DNA from: JAXGPP01 sp964436865
Lineage (GTDB): Bacteria; Planctomycetota; Planctomycetia; Pirellulales; Thermoguttaceae
Assembly (NCBI GenBank): GCA_964436865.1
Contig: CAYTFK010000130.1
Coordinates: 1-17,732, forward strand
Length of the DNA: 17,732 nucleotides
Reading direction: 5' to 3'
Positions 1 through 7,644 of the stretch are shown here, in pieces. The translations under genes were made by a program, and so were the position numbers. Each line of letters begins with the position of its first letter. Position 1 is the first letter of the stretch. The notes under the pieces are model-generated. The model was not told the DNA's origin, made no database searches, and worked only from the letters and a program-made list of their open reading frames with translations.

Positions 1-250
1 CCATCTTGCCGATCAAGGCCGGCGGGCTCGGCGGCCGCTTCGATTCGCTGCGGCGTAAGGGAGTGACCGGCAAGGGAAGGGGCGGGAAGCTCTCACCGCC
101 GGTCCGCGTCTTGGGCTTCGCCTTGGGCGGCGGTCCGCAATCGACTGGGCCAGTGCCTTCTTCCTGGCCGAAAGCCAATGCAGGTCCGGTAGCGCCCAGG
201 GCACCCAGTGCCCCGATATTCTCCAAGAACCGACGTCGGGAAATGTCCAT
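1..250 (-). CDS. Tat-signal secreted protein, probably DUF4159 family, 3' end missing
   Basis: This partial minus-strand frame has no stop before the window edge and gives 83 residues. It begins with a twin-arginine motif (SRRRFLE, residues 4-10), then a Gly/Ala/Leu stretch ending in ALA at residue 26, so a folded exported protein is likely. The mature part has a Pro-rich segment with PPLPLP and TPLRR. I associate this N-terminus with planctomycete DUF4159 proteins, which occur with DUF58 and vWA genes as here; that family name is inference because the diagnostic domain lies outside the window. The start is supported by AAGG nine bases upstream of ATG. It is divergent from the vWA/DUF58 genes. 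The exact family is moderately sure; the reading frame and Tat signal are well supported. Confidence 0.7.
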   Translation of the reverse strand, partial: MDISRRRFLENIGALGALGATGPALAFGQEEGTGPVDCGPPPKAKPKTRTGGESFPPLPLPVTPLRRSESKRPPSPPALIGKM

Positions 251-410
251 CGCGCACCGCCTTAACTCACGCGGGGGTGTGAGTGCCTCAACCGCTCCGA
301 CCGCTTGAAGCGCGAAATCTTATTGCCGCCGGGTCCGTTCGGCGACGGCAGACGAGGAGACCAGCCCAATATATTCTGGCAACTATCGGGGGGCGGTGTC
401 AACCTAGCTT

Positions 411-416
411 ATTATA
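411..416 (-). promoter_or_regulatory. Possible -10 box for the leftward Tat-protein gene
   Basis: Read on the minus strand this is a perfect TATAAT inside an AT-rich patch. It lies about 160 bases upstream of the start at 250. No good TTGACA-like box is found at 16-18 bases, so the assignment is weak. Confidence 0.3.
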
Positions 417-602
417 CACTTGAGGGGGGTGCACTGATTTGCTGTAGGGGCAACTGCCCGCACCCTACCCAGCACCGATCGCACTACACTCGTCAGGTCG
501 GCAAATCGGGCGGCGATGCCCCTCGTTCCGCCATCGGTCTTCGATAAGTGCAGCCGCGGGATGAACTTGCGCGAAATGGGCGTGCAATTCAGGCCACTCA
601 TC

Positions 603-611
603 TGTAATAAT
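603..611 (+). promoter_or_regulatory. Possible extended -10 promoter for the rightward cluster
   Basis: TG-T-AATAAT matches an extended -10 pattern (TGnTATAAT) with one mismatch in the hexamer. A transcript would begin near 618, about 36 bases before the preferred start at 654. No clear -35 box is present, which extended -10 promoters can tolerate. Confidence 0.35.
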
Positions 612-653
612 GGAGTCGATATGCTTCGGCGACTTGAGGCGGGAGGTCCGGCG

Positions 654-1337
654 ATGTGCAATCGGATGGTCAGATCGGCGATCCTGGTAATGGCCGCGGC
701 CGGTTTGGCTTGCGGGACTGCTTCGTGGCTCCCCGCGGCCGATGAGCCGCCGGCACTGAACCCCTTCGGCCCGGTCCAGTCGGAACGCGACGACGCCGTA
801 CCCGGCTACGTGGAACTTTCTGACGGTCGCATCTTCGTCGGCGACATCTACATGACCCGCGACAAGCGGATCAAGCTCTACGACGAGAGCATCAAGCGGC
901 AGCGAGAAATCCCGTTGCGCGTCATCAAGCAGATCGACGGCAACGTGCTCCGGGAGTGGATGGAGAAGGAATGGCGGTTCAAGGAGAATGCCAACGACGA
1001 GAAGTACTTCACCGGCCGCAGCTATCCCAGCCGCGAGTACGAACATGTGATCACTCTGCAGGACGGCCGCAAGATCGCCGGCCCCCTCTCCGAGATCATT
1101 TACGTTCAACGCTTCGTTCAGGACAAGTCCAAACCTCTTGCCGGCGACGCCCCGGCGAAACCGGAACGGTTGCTCCTGCACAAGCGCGATAAAGGTGAAC
1201 CGGGCACGAGCCTGAAATCGCTCGTGTACGTCAAGACGATCAAACTCGGCGAGGCTGCCCTCCAAGAAGGGCGCAAGAAAGCCGGACTGGCGACACCCTC
1301 GGCAGCCGCCCCGGCCGCCGCGTCCAAGGCGCGCTAG
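654..1337 (+). CDS. Secreted protein of unknown function next to vWA gene
   Basis: This encodes 227 residues. I do not recognise a named domain. An N-terminal signal peptide is clear: hydrophobic residues 8-24, with probable cleavage after LPAA near residue 29. A Cys at residue 20 could be read as a poor lipobox, but a normal Sec signal fits better. The mature protein is rich in charged residues and carries two similar short units, VELSDGRIF and ITLQDGRKI, which look like small beta-strand repeats followed by G-x-I/L. The C-terminus is Ala/Pro-rich. The start at 654 is chosen because GGGAGG (641-646) sits seven bases upstream; ATG at 621 is an in-frame alternative. It lies 51 bases before the vWA gene and is probably co-transcribed, so it may serve the same envelope system. 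Confidence 0.8.
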   Translation: MCNRMVRSAILVMAAAGLACGTASWLPAADEPPALNPFGPVQSERDDAVPGYVELSDGRIFVGDIYMTRDKRIKLYDESIKRQREIPLRVIKQIDGNVLREWMEKEWRFKENANDEKYFTGRSYPSREYEHVITLQDGRKIAGPLSEIIYVQRFVQDKSKPLAGDAPAKPERLLLHKRDKGEPGTSLKSLVYVKTIKLGEAALQEGRKKAGLATPSAAAPAAASKAR

Positions 1338-1388
1338 CCCCTGTCCACGCGGTCGCTGTCACAATTCAGACCCGCATAACCTACGCTC

Positions 1389-3647
1389 GTGTTTGAAATC
1401 TCGCTTCAACAAGGCTACAGCGTCACGACGATGCTCCTCGTCCTTTGGGGAGCGATCGCCCTGGCCGGCATCTTCTACTGGCGGGCATACGGCATGTTGC
1501 GCCGCGGCCAATGGCAGTTCCTGCTATTGCTGCGGGCGATGTCGATTCTGATCGTCGTCCTGCTCCTGTTCCGCCCGGTGTTCAGCTATCACAAGCAACT
1601 GACCGAGCGCGCCGCGGTGATCTTCCTGCTCGACCGGTCGGCTTCCATGGGCATCGCCGACGACGCGAGCGGAAAGACCCGCTTCGAACAGGCCCGGGCA
1701 CAGATCGGCGATTGGTGGCTCAAGCTGGAGAACTCGTTCGATCTGCGCCTGATCGAGTTCTCCGATCAAACCCGGCAACTGCAGGACGCGGCCGAACTGG
1801 CCACGCTCGTCGCCGACGGCAAGGCGACCTCGCTCTCCCGTGCCTTGGCCGCCAGCACTAAAGAACGGGACGAGAACGGTCAACCGCTCAACGTGGAAGC
1901 CGTCATCCTCCTCTCCGACGGCGCCCACAATTCGGCCCGCAGTCCGCTGGAACTCAGCAGCCAGATGCCCTGGCCGGTGCACACGGTGGGCGTGGGCGCA
2001 AGCCTCAAGAGCGACATCTCCTACCGCGACATCCAGGTGACCGGCCTGAACTGTCCCGAGCGGATGATGCTCAACAACAAGGCCAAGATCAGCGCGGCGG
2101 TCGAGGGCGTCGGGCTTGCCGGTCGCGTGATCCAGGTTTTTCTCGACGACGACGGCCAGCAGATCGCCGAATCGGAATTGACGCTCGACAACATCGAGGG
2201 CTCGCAAACAGTCGAGTTCGAGATCCGCCCGACGGTCAAGGGACGCCACACCTACACCGTTCGCATCCCGCCCGTTTCCGAAGAGAAGATCGAGGAGAAT
2301 AACCAGCGAACCGCCGTCTCGCTGGTCGTGGAACCGGGACTCCGCGTCCTCTACATCGAAGGGACGCTGCGGGCCGAGTACGGAGCGTTGGTCGACCGCT
2401 TCCTGGCCAAGGACCCGGATCTGGAGTTCTGCGCCCTGGTGCAGACCCGGCCCAACCACTTCCTCAAGCGGACCAACATCGAGGGCCTGCAACTCACCAG
2501 CATCCCGAGCGACGCTGAGACAATCAACACGTTTGACGTTTTCCTCATCGGCGATCTCGACAGCACCTACCTGAAGCCGGAACAGCAGCAGCTTATTCTC
2601 GATCGCGTTCGCCGGGGTGCCGGATTGATTATGCTCGGCGGATATCGCAGCCTGGGGCCGGGTGGCTATGCGGGAACGCCGGTCGGCGAGGCGCTGCCGG
2701 TGGTGCTGGGCAGCCGCGACATCGGCCAGTTGACCGATCCCTTCCTGCCCACGCTCACCCCGGAAGGCGCGCGGCACCCGATCTTCGCTAACATTGCCCA
2801 TTTCTTCCCCACCGAGACCAGTCCGCCCGAGCAGGATGGGCTGCCGCCGCTGGACGGCTGCACCCGAGTGGCGTCGGCGCGGCCCGGCGCCGCCGTACTG
2901 GCGACCTGTGCGATCGACGTGGCCAACATGCCCGTGCTCGCGGTGCAACCGGTGGGCGAAGGCCGCAGCGCGGTGTTTTGCGGCGACACCACGCGCAAAT
3001 GGCAGCAGGGCCCGCGGGCGATGGACCAGGAGTCGCCCTACCTGCGATTCTGGGGACAGATGATCCGCTGGGCCGCCGGTCGCTCCAGCGAGGTCGAGGC
3101 AAAAGCGAGCATCGTCTGCACGGCCGACAAGAGCTATTACGAACCCGACGAACCGGTGAAGATCTCCGCCATCGTCCGCGACGACGAGGGCCAGGCCACC
3201 GGCTCGGCGCAGGTGCGGGCCCGGATCAAGGGCCCCTCGGGACGGCAGGAGGAAGTCGAACTCGGCGTCGTCGCCGGACCGGCCGGTCACTACGGCGCGA
3301 CTTTCGAGCCGCGTGAGCAGGGCACGTTCGAGATCGTCGCCGTCACCGAGATCGGCGGCAAGCCGCTCGAGGCCGAAAAAGTGCTCGTCGAGATCGGCCG
3401 GCCCAACCTCGAGTTCGACAAACTCGATCTCGACGAGAAGATGCTCGCCCAGATCGCCAGCGATTCCGGCGGCCGCTACCTGCACATCACGGCCGCCAGC
3501 CTGCTCGTCGACCAGCTCGACCGCACCATCCGCAAGCGCGAACAATACCTCGAGAAGCCCCTGTTCTGGCCGCCTGCCTTCTGGGTCCTGTTCGTCGGCC
3601 TGATCACCACCGAATGGATCCTCCGCCGACGCTTCCAACTCCGCTGA
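1389..3647 (+). CDS. Membrane vWA protein with glutamine-amidotransferase-like domain
   Basis: This 752-residue protein has two N-terminal membrane segments (about 14-31 and 43-62), a von Willebrand A domain from about 76 with a complete MIDAS DRSAS motif at 82-86 and a later LLSDG strand, an Ig-like region, a class I amidotransferase-like region (about 318-470), another Ig-like region, and a C-terminal membrane helix (726-743). The amidotransferase-like part carries GGYRSLGPGG at 417-426 where active enzymes have a nucleophilic Cys, so it is probably non-catalytic. The family resembles BatA-type proteins that bind metal through MIDAS and work with DUF58 and MoxR proteins in the envelope. The GTG start keeps the FEISLQQGY N-terminus before the first helix; ATG at 1431 is possible but would cut into that helix. 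No strong ribosome site is visible. Confidence 0.9.
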   Translation: MFEISLQQGYSVTTMLLVLWGAIALAGIFYWRAYGMLRRGQWQFLLLLRAMSILIVVLLLFRPVFSYHKQLTERAAVIFLLDRSASMGIADDASGKTRFEQARAQIGDWWLKLENSFDLRLIEFSDQTRQLQDAAELATLVADGKATSLSRALAASTKERDENGQPLNVEAVILLSDGAHNSARSPLELSSQMPWPVHTVGVGASLKSDISYRDIQVTGLNCPERMMLNNKAKISAAVEGVGLAGRVIQVFLDDDGQQIAESELTLDNIEGSQTVEFEIRPTVKGRHTYTVRIPPVSEEKIEENNQRTAVSLVVEPGLRVLYIEGTLRAEYGALVDRFLAKDPDLEFCALVQTRPNHFLKRTNIEGLQLTSIPSDAETINTFDVFLIGDLDSTYLKPEQQQLILDRVRRGAGLIMLGGYRSLGPGGYAGTPVGEALPVVLGSRDIGQLTDPFLPTLTPEGARHPIFANIAHFFPTETSPPEQDGLPPLDGCTRVASARPGAAVLATCAIDVANMPVLAVQPVGEGRSAVFCGDTTRKWQQGPRAMDQESPYLRFWGQMIRWAAGRSSEVEAKASIVCTADKSYYEPDEPVKISAIVRDDEGQATGSAQVRARIKGPSGRQEEVELGVVAGPAGHYGATFEPREQGTFEIVAVTEIGGKPLEAEKVLVEIGRPNLEFDKLDLDEKMLAQIASDSGGRYLHITAASLLVDQLDRTIRKREQYLEKPLFWPPAFWVLFVGLITTEWILRRRFQLR

Positions 3648-3671
3648 TTGCTGACCGCTGAAAGCTGATAG
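3644..3671 (+). repeat. Four tandem heptamers CTGANNG
   Basis: CTGATTG, CTGACCG, CTGAAAG and CTGATAG follow one another without a gap. The array starts at the last bases of the vWA gene, includes its TGA stop, and fills nearly all of the spacer before the DUF58 start at 3677. It resembles short tandemly repeated heptamers known between genes in some bacteria; the role is unknown. Confidence 0.75.
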
Positions 3672-3676
3672 CCTCC

Positions 3677-4570
3677 ATGCAAACCGGATATCGCTATCTC
3701 GAACCTGAAGCCCTGGCGAGGGTGAAGAACCTGTCGATGGTCGCCCGCGGCGTCGTCGAAGGATCGATCTCCGGCATGCACGCCAGCCCCTACAAGGGAT
3801 TCAGCGTCGAATTCGCCGAACACCGCGAATACACGGCTGGCGACGACCCGCGGCACCTCGACTACAAGATGCTGGCCCGCACCGACCGCCTCTACATCAA
3901 GCAGTACGAGGAAGAGACCAATATGCGTGTCCAGATCGTTCTGGACACTAGCGGCTCGATGGGCTACGCCTACGATTCCAAGATCACCAAGCTCGACTAC
4001 GGTTGTTACCTGACCGCGGTCCTCTCCTACCTGATGACCCGGCAACAGGACTCCGTGGGCCTGATTACGTTCGACAGCGACATCCGCCTCGACATGCCCA
4101 CGCGAAGCTCGCCGCGGCATTTCAACGAGATGATGCGGCGGCTCGAGGCGACGGCTCCGGGCGAGGAGACGAACATCGCCGAAGTCCTGCACCGCCTGGC
4201 GAACCGCTTCAAGAAACGCTGCCTGATCGTGCTCATCAGCGATCTCTACGACGAGCCCGAGGAGGTGATGCGGGCGCTGCACCATTTCCGCCACCGCAAG
4301 CACGAGGTGATCGTGTTCCACGTGCTCGACAAGTCGGAAGTCGAGTTCCCGTTCCGCGACGTGATCTCGTTCCACGACCTCGAGACCAACGAGCGGATCC
4401 AGATCGACCCGGCCTACGTCCGCGACGTCTACCTCGAACAGGTCGAGCAGTTCATCGAGACCTATCGCCGCTCGTGCGCCGAAAGCCACATCGACTACGT
4501 GCTGACCGACACCTCCGTCCCCTACGATTTCATGCTTTCCAAGTACCTCGCCAAACGCAACCGGCTGTAA
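3677..4570 (+). CDS. DUF58 (vWA-like) domain protein
   Basis: This 297-residue protein shows the DUF58 signature FAEHREYTAGDDPRHLDYK at residues 46-64, followed by LARTDRLYIKQYEEE, then a vWA-like domain with an intact MIDAS DTSGS at 90-94, a Thr in EETNI near 165 and an ISDL strand near 187-190. It has no signal peptide or membrane helix, so it is probably cytoplasmic or peripheral. Members of this family usually sit beside MoxR AAA ATPases and membrane vWA proteins and are thought to act as metal-dependent adaptors; their exact reaction is unknown. It starts 29 bases after the vWA gene and is almost surely in the same operon. The ribosome site is poor because the spacer is a heptamer repeat. 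Length is normal for the shorter DUF58 class. Confidence 0.93.
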   Translation: MQTGYRYLEPEALARVKNLSMVARGVVEGSISGMHASPYKGFSVEFAEHREYTAGDDPRHLDYKMLARTDRLYIKQYEEETNMRVQIVLDTSGSMGYAYDSKITKLDYGCYLTAVLSYLMTRQQDSVGLITFDSDIRLDMPTRSSPRHFNEMMRRLEATAPGEETNIAEVLHRLANRFKKRCLIVLISDLYDEPEEVMRALHHFRHRKHEVIVFHVLDKSEVEFPFRDVISFHDLETNERIQIDPAYVRDVYLEQVEQFIETYRRSCAESHIDYVLTDTSVPYDFMLSKYLAKRNRL

Positions 4571-4579
4571 CCGAACCAG

Positions 4580-4603
4580 GGCGGGCTGCGAGCGAAGCCC
4601 GCC
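4580..4603. terminator. GC-rich hairpin between convergent genes
   Basis: GGCGGGCT (4580-4587) pairs perfectly with AGCCCGCC (4596-4603) across an eight-base loop. It lies ten bases after the DUF58 stop and 70 bases after the kinase stop on the other strand. There is no T-tract on either side, so it may be a bidirectional or RNA-stabilising hairpin instead of a classical intrinsic terminator. Confidence 0.5.
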
Positions 4604-4673
4604 TCGTCAGCCGCAGTCCAACCTGGGTTGCGGTCCGCTCAGACTTCATTCCGAGCAGACAATCCTGCCGCTG

Positions 4674-5561
4674 CTACTCCGCCGTCTCTCGCGGTGCGCG
4701 ACGGAGCATGGTGAGGAAGTGCGTCATCGACGGGCAGCGCTTGCTCAGGTCCGGCTGCACGCACTTCATGATCGCTTCCGCCAAACTCGGGTGGATCTCG
4801 GGACAGTGCTCGCGGAGGTCTGTCGGTTGGCTGGTATGCCAAACGGCGCCGCTCCCTCCCGACTCCCCCGGCCAGGGCGACGTGGCGGCGAACATCTCGT
4901 AGGCGATCACCCCGAAGGCAAAAATATCCAGCCGCTGGTCGGTCTTGTGCAGGCGAACCAGTTCCGGCGCCATATAGGCTGGCGTGCCCGTGCGGTTTCC
5001 TGGTTCCAGGAAACGGCCCGTCGCCGGCACCGCCATGCCGAAGTCGGTGAGCTTGAGCGTCTCGCCGTCCTCGGTGAACAGGAGGTTCCGCGGGCACACG
5101 TCGCGGTGCAGGATCCCCGCCTTGTGCACCACATCGAGCGCCTCGCCGACTTGCGCGAGGTACTTCAGACGCCGCCCGGCGATGGCGTCCGGCCCGACGC
5201 CGAGGATCGTGTTCAGGGCCGCGCCCAGTGGCTCCATGATCAAATAGGGGGCGCCTTCCGTCGTCGTACCGAATTCGATCGTCCGGCAGATGTACGGGTG
5301 ATTGAACTGCGCGGCAATCTCGCCCTCCGAGGGCTTGTTGAGCCCTTTGAACCGGGCCTCGAACTCGGCCGCCTTCTTGGCGTCGAGCACCTTGATCGCG
5401 AACTGCTCGCCCGATTGCTTGTCGCGCGCCAGATAGACTTTAGACTTCCTTCCCGGATAAGGTTCGCGGAGTACCTCGAAACGTGATCGGATATCGAGAC
5501 GTTTCTTCGCGGCCTTGATAGGCGCACCTTGTCCACCCTTCAGCCGATCCAATAACGCCAT
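4674..5561 (-). CDS. Soluble Hanks-type Ser/Thr-kinase-like protein
   Basis: This encodes 295 residues, almost only a kinase domain, with no membrane segment. Visible landmarks are the ATP-binding Lys in FAIKV (K57), a likely helix-C Glu at 79, the catalytic loop HRDVCPRN (152-159), DFG (173-175) and the activation-segment end MAPE (197-200). Two features are atypical. The Gly-rich loop GRKSKVYLA (37-45) keeps only one expected Gly, and Cys156 replaces the Lys of HRDxKPxN. The Asp, Asn, Lys57 and DFG are intact, so activity is possible but not certain. It would phosphorylate Ser/Thr of unknown partners. AGGAG seven bases upstream supports the start at 5561 over an ATG 63 bases further upstream. 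It stands alone, convergent with DUF58 and divergent from the ABC operon. Confidence 0.88.
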   Translation of the reverse strand: MALLDRLKGGQGAPIKAAKKRLDIRSRFEVLREPYPGRKSKVYLARDKQSGEQFAIKVLDAKKAAEFEARFKGLNKPSEGEIAAQFNHPYICRTIEFGTTTEGAPYLIMEPLGAALNTILGVGPDAIAGRRLKYLAQVGEALDVVHKAGILHRDVCPRNLLFTEDGETLKLTDFGMAVPATGRFLEPGNRTGTPAYMAPELVRLHKTDQRLDIFAFGVIAYEMFAATSPWPGESGGSGAVWHTSQPTDLREHCPEIHPSLAEAIMKCVQPDLSKRCPSMTHFLTMLRRAPRETAE

Positions 5562-5816
5562 GGCCACGCTCCTGAGAGATGATGGTCGCCTCGCCTGCCC
5601 GGCGGGATGAGCTGTACTTGCCACCCCTGATTCTGATCGATCGCGGCCCTGCTGGCAATCGGGGACCCCCGCGTGCGCCGGCGAAAGCAGCGTGCAACCG
5701 CGGGATCACCGTTCCAACGGCGGGTTGGCCGGCGTACCATTCCAATAATGCCGCGGTACGGCACGAATCTACTGAAGACCGCAACGCGGCGGCAGCATCG
5801 AACGCATAGGTCCCTG
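5562..5816. other. Divergent promoter region, kinase / ABC operon
   Basis: These 255 bases separate the kinase from the first ABC gene. Open frames here are extensions of the neighbouring genes upstream of better starts. A minus-strand promoter is proposed separately. For the ABC operon I see no convincing -35/-10 pair; AATAAT near 5744 is the only AT-rich candidate. Confidence 0.5.
5630..5658 (-). promoter_or_regulatory. Likely sigma70-type promoter of the kinase gene
   Basis: Read on the minus strand, TTGCCA (5658-5653) and CAGAAT (5635-5630) are 17 bases apart. They match the -35 and -10 consensus at five and four of six positions. The implied transcript starts about 60 bases before the kinase ATG. 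Confidence 0.4.
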
Positions 5817-6749
5817 ATGGATACCCTGGTCCGGCTGGAGAGTGTAACCAAGGATTACGGGCGGCTGCGTGCGCTCGACGGCGTCTCACTTGCCGTTCAG
5901 TGCGGAGTGACCGGGCTGCTAGGGCCCAACGGTGCCGGAAAGAGCACCCTCATCAAGCTGCTGCTGGGACTCGTCAGATCCTCCGGCGGCTCGGGCGAGG
6001 TGCTCGGCTTTCGGCTGGGGCGCGACGCCCGGTTGATCCGGGCCCGTGTCGGTTACATGCCTGAAGACGATTCCTACCTGCCGGGTCTGAGCGGCGTGGA
6101 AATGGTCCGTTTCGCTGCCCGGCTGTCGGGCCTGCCCTCGCTCGAAGCCCTCCGCCGGGCGCACGAGATCCTCGACTTTTGCGGCGTCGAGCAGGAGCGG
6201 TACCGCCCGGTCGAAACCTACTCTCACGGCATGCGGCAGAAGCTGAAATTCGCCCAGGCGATCGTCCACGACCCGCCGCTGTTGATCCTCGACGAACCAA
6301 CTTCCGGGCTTGACCCGGAGGAACGCCAGACCATGCTCAGCCGAATCCGTGTCCTCGCGGACCGGGCGGGGAAGACGGTGCTCATTTCGACCCACATCCT
6401 GCCCGACGTGCAGGCGCTCTGCGAAGCAGTCATCATCCTGGCGAAGGGTCGCGTCCGCGTCGTCGAACGGCTCGACGTGCTCAGCCGACCCAAGTCCCCC
6501 GCCTACCATCTCCGCGTGCTCGGTCCGGCCGAACGGCTGGCCGATCGCTTGCGGAGCGAGGGTATCGAGGTCCAGGAGGTGTCGGGAGGAAGCCTGACGT
6601 TTTCCAGCGGCCCCGAGACGGCTCCGCCACGGATCTGGCAATGGGCCCAGGAAACCGGCGTGACGATTTCCAGCTTGATTCCCGAGCGGACTTCGCTGGA
6701 AGAGATCTTCCTCGAAGCGATACGCGAGGACGGCCATGCCCATCCATGA
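5817..6749 (+). CDS. ABC transporter ATPase (ABC-2 type, first of two)
   Basis: This 310-residue cytoplasmic ATPase has Walker A GPNGAGKST (36-44), the MPED segment where Q-loop function lies (81-84), the signature YSHGMRQ (135-141), Walker B LLILDEP (155-161), a D-loop SGLDPE and switch His193 in STHIL. The C-terminal 90 residues are the extension usual in CcmA-type exporter ATPases. It powers the permease encoded next, whose start overlaps its end by 14 bases. The start at 5817 is chosen because it begins just before the first beta-strand of the domain; an upstream in-frame ATG at 5673 would add 48 Arg-rich residues with no family counterpart. Substrate is unknown. Confidence 0.93.
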   Translation: MDTLVRLESVTKDYGRLRALDGVSLAVQCGVTGLLGPNGAGKSTLIKLLLGLVRSSGGSGEVLGFRLGRDARLIRARVGYMPEDDSYLPGLSGVEMVRFAARLSGLPSLEALRRAHEILDFCGVEQERYRPVETYSHGMRQKLKFAQAIVHDPPLLILDEPTSGLDPEERQTMLSRIRVLADRAGKTVLISTHILPDVQALCEAVIILAKGRVRVVERLDVLSRPKSPAYHLRVLGPAERLADRLRSEGIEVQEVSGGSLTFSSGPETAPPRIWQWAQETGVTISSLIPERTSLEEIFLEAIREDGHAHP

Positions 6750-7635
6750 TCTTGGATACCGCGCCTGGGAAGGCCGCCGAACCGCCGAGCCTCTGCGGGC
6801 CTGGGTGATCACCCAGACCGGTGTGGTCCTCGCCTGGAAGAACTACTGGCTGCGCCGGTTGCTGTTTGTCACCTGGATCCCGGCGCTCTACATGGGGGCC
6901 GCGTTCTTCGGCTACGAGCAGTGGCTGAGCCAGGGCGAGTTGCGCGAGCTCGCCACCGGGATGATTCCGGGTATGCCGCCGAGCATGGAGCGGCATGAGA
7001 TCTGGACCTGGCTCCTGATGACGTTCTTCCGCTATCCCCAGGGGCTGCTCATGCTGTTGCTGATCGGGCTGGTCGCGCCACCGCTGATTGCCCAAGACGT
7101 GCGGTCGCGGGCGTTCCTGCTTTACTTCTCGCGTCCCCTGACGCGGCTGGAGTATCTGACCGGCAAGCTCGCCATCGTGTGGACGTTTGTGCTGATGATC
7201 ACCACCTTGCCGGCCCTGGGGCTGTACTTGTTCGCCGTTCTCCTCTCGCCCGACCTGAGCGTAGTCGGCCAGACGTGGGATCTGCCGCTGCGGATCGTCA
7301 CCGCCTCGGTGGTCGTCGTGCTGCCGACGAGCACGTTGGCGCTGGCATTCTCCTCGCTCACGAGTGAGACCCGCTATGCAGGATTCGCCTGGTTCGCCGT
7401 ATGGATTGTCGGCTGGGCCGTGTACCTGTTCCTGCTGGGAACTTCCGGGCGGACGATTTCCGATTACTGGCTTCTGGTATCGCTCTACCACACGTTGGGA
7501 GAAGTCCAGAGTTGGATATTCGGCACGGGCAATACCTCCGCGGCACTACTGCCGGCAGTGGCGATGCTGGCCGCGATCACCGTCGTCTCCACGGCCGTGC
7601 TCTACCGGAGAATTTCATCACCGATGCGAATTTGA
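6736..7635 (+). CDS. ABC-2 type membrane permease (first of two)
   Basis: This 299-residue protein begins with MPIHDLGYRAWEGRR, a start seen in a group of ABC-2 permeases, and has about six hydrophobic segments (near 42-60, 105-125, 145-170, 185-210, 222-242 and 272-292). Between the second and third it has LIAQDVRSRAFLLYFSRPLTR, typical of the cytoplasmic coupling region that contacts the ATPase. It should export a substrate across the inner membrane with the ATPase encoded immediately upstream. The start lies inside the end of that gene (14-base overlap), indicating translational coupling. The next ATPase starts nine bases after its stop. Substrate cannot be told from sequence. Confidence 0.88.
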   Translation: MPIHDLGYRAWEGRRTAEPLRAWVITQTGVVLAWKNYWLRRLLFVTWIPALYMGAAFFGYEQWLSQGELRELATGMIPGMPPSMERHEIWTWLLMTFFRYPQGLLMLLLIGLVAPPLIAQDVRSRAFLLYFSRPLTRLEYLTGKLAIVWTFVLMITTLPALGLYLFAVLLSPDLSVVGQTWDLPLRIVTASVVVVLPTSTLALAFSSLTSETRYAGFAWFAVWIVGWAVYLFLLGTSGRTISDYWLLVSLYHTLGEVQSWIFGTGNTSAALLPAVAMLAAITVVSTAVLYRRISSPMRI

Positions 7636-7644
7636 CCTCCGACC

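Larger units (their letters stand above)
251..653. other. Divergent intergenic region between Tat protein and vWA cluster
   Basis: These 403 bases separate two divergent genes. I see no convincing gene. Short open frames exist on both strands (for example 305-547 plus and 404-661 minus), but they lack good ribosome sites and recognisable domains. The region is less GC-rich than the genes around 360-440 and 600-625, which fits promoters. Candidate promoter elements for each direction are listed separately. Confidence 0.6.

Noticed and set aside
305..547. An 80-residue plus-strand frame in the first intergenic region, with a CPHPTQH segment
   Set aside because: It starts with TTG without a ribosome site, lacks domains and lies in a promoter-like area.
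465..650. A protein-like minus-strand stretch (SPKHIDSIITDEWPEL) opposite the leader of the secreted protein gene
   Set aside because: It is the tail of a long shadow frame, has no start of its own and mixed third-base composition. A remnant gene cannot be excluded but is not supported.
1524..3638. A 704-residue open frame on the minus strand opposite the vWA gene
   Set aside because: Long antisense frames are expected in high-GC genes. It has no domain or ribosome site, and the plus-strand frame has clear vWA motifs.
3476..4489. A 337-residue minus-strand frame opposite DUF58 and the end of the vWA gene
   Set aside because: Same codon-shadow effect; both overlapped plus-strand genes have convincing domains.
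4719..5486. A 255-residue plus-strand frame inside the kinase gene
   Set aside because: The minus strand has all kinase motifs in order and a proper ribosome site; the plus frame has no recognisable domain.
6481..7491. A 336-residue minus-strand frame opposite the first permease
   Set aside because: Rich in Gln, Arg and His as expected from the complement of hydrophobic codons; a shadow.
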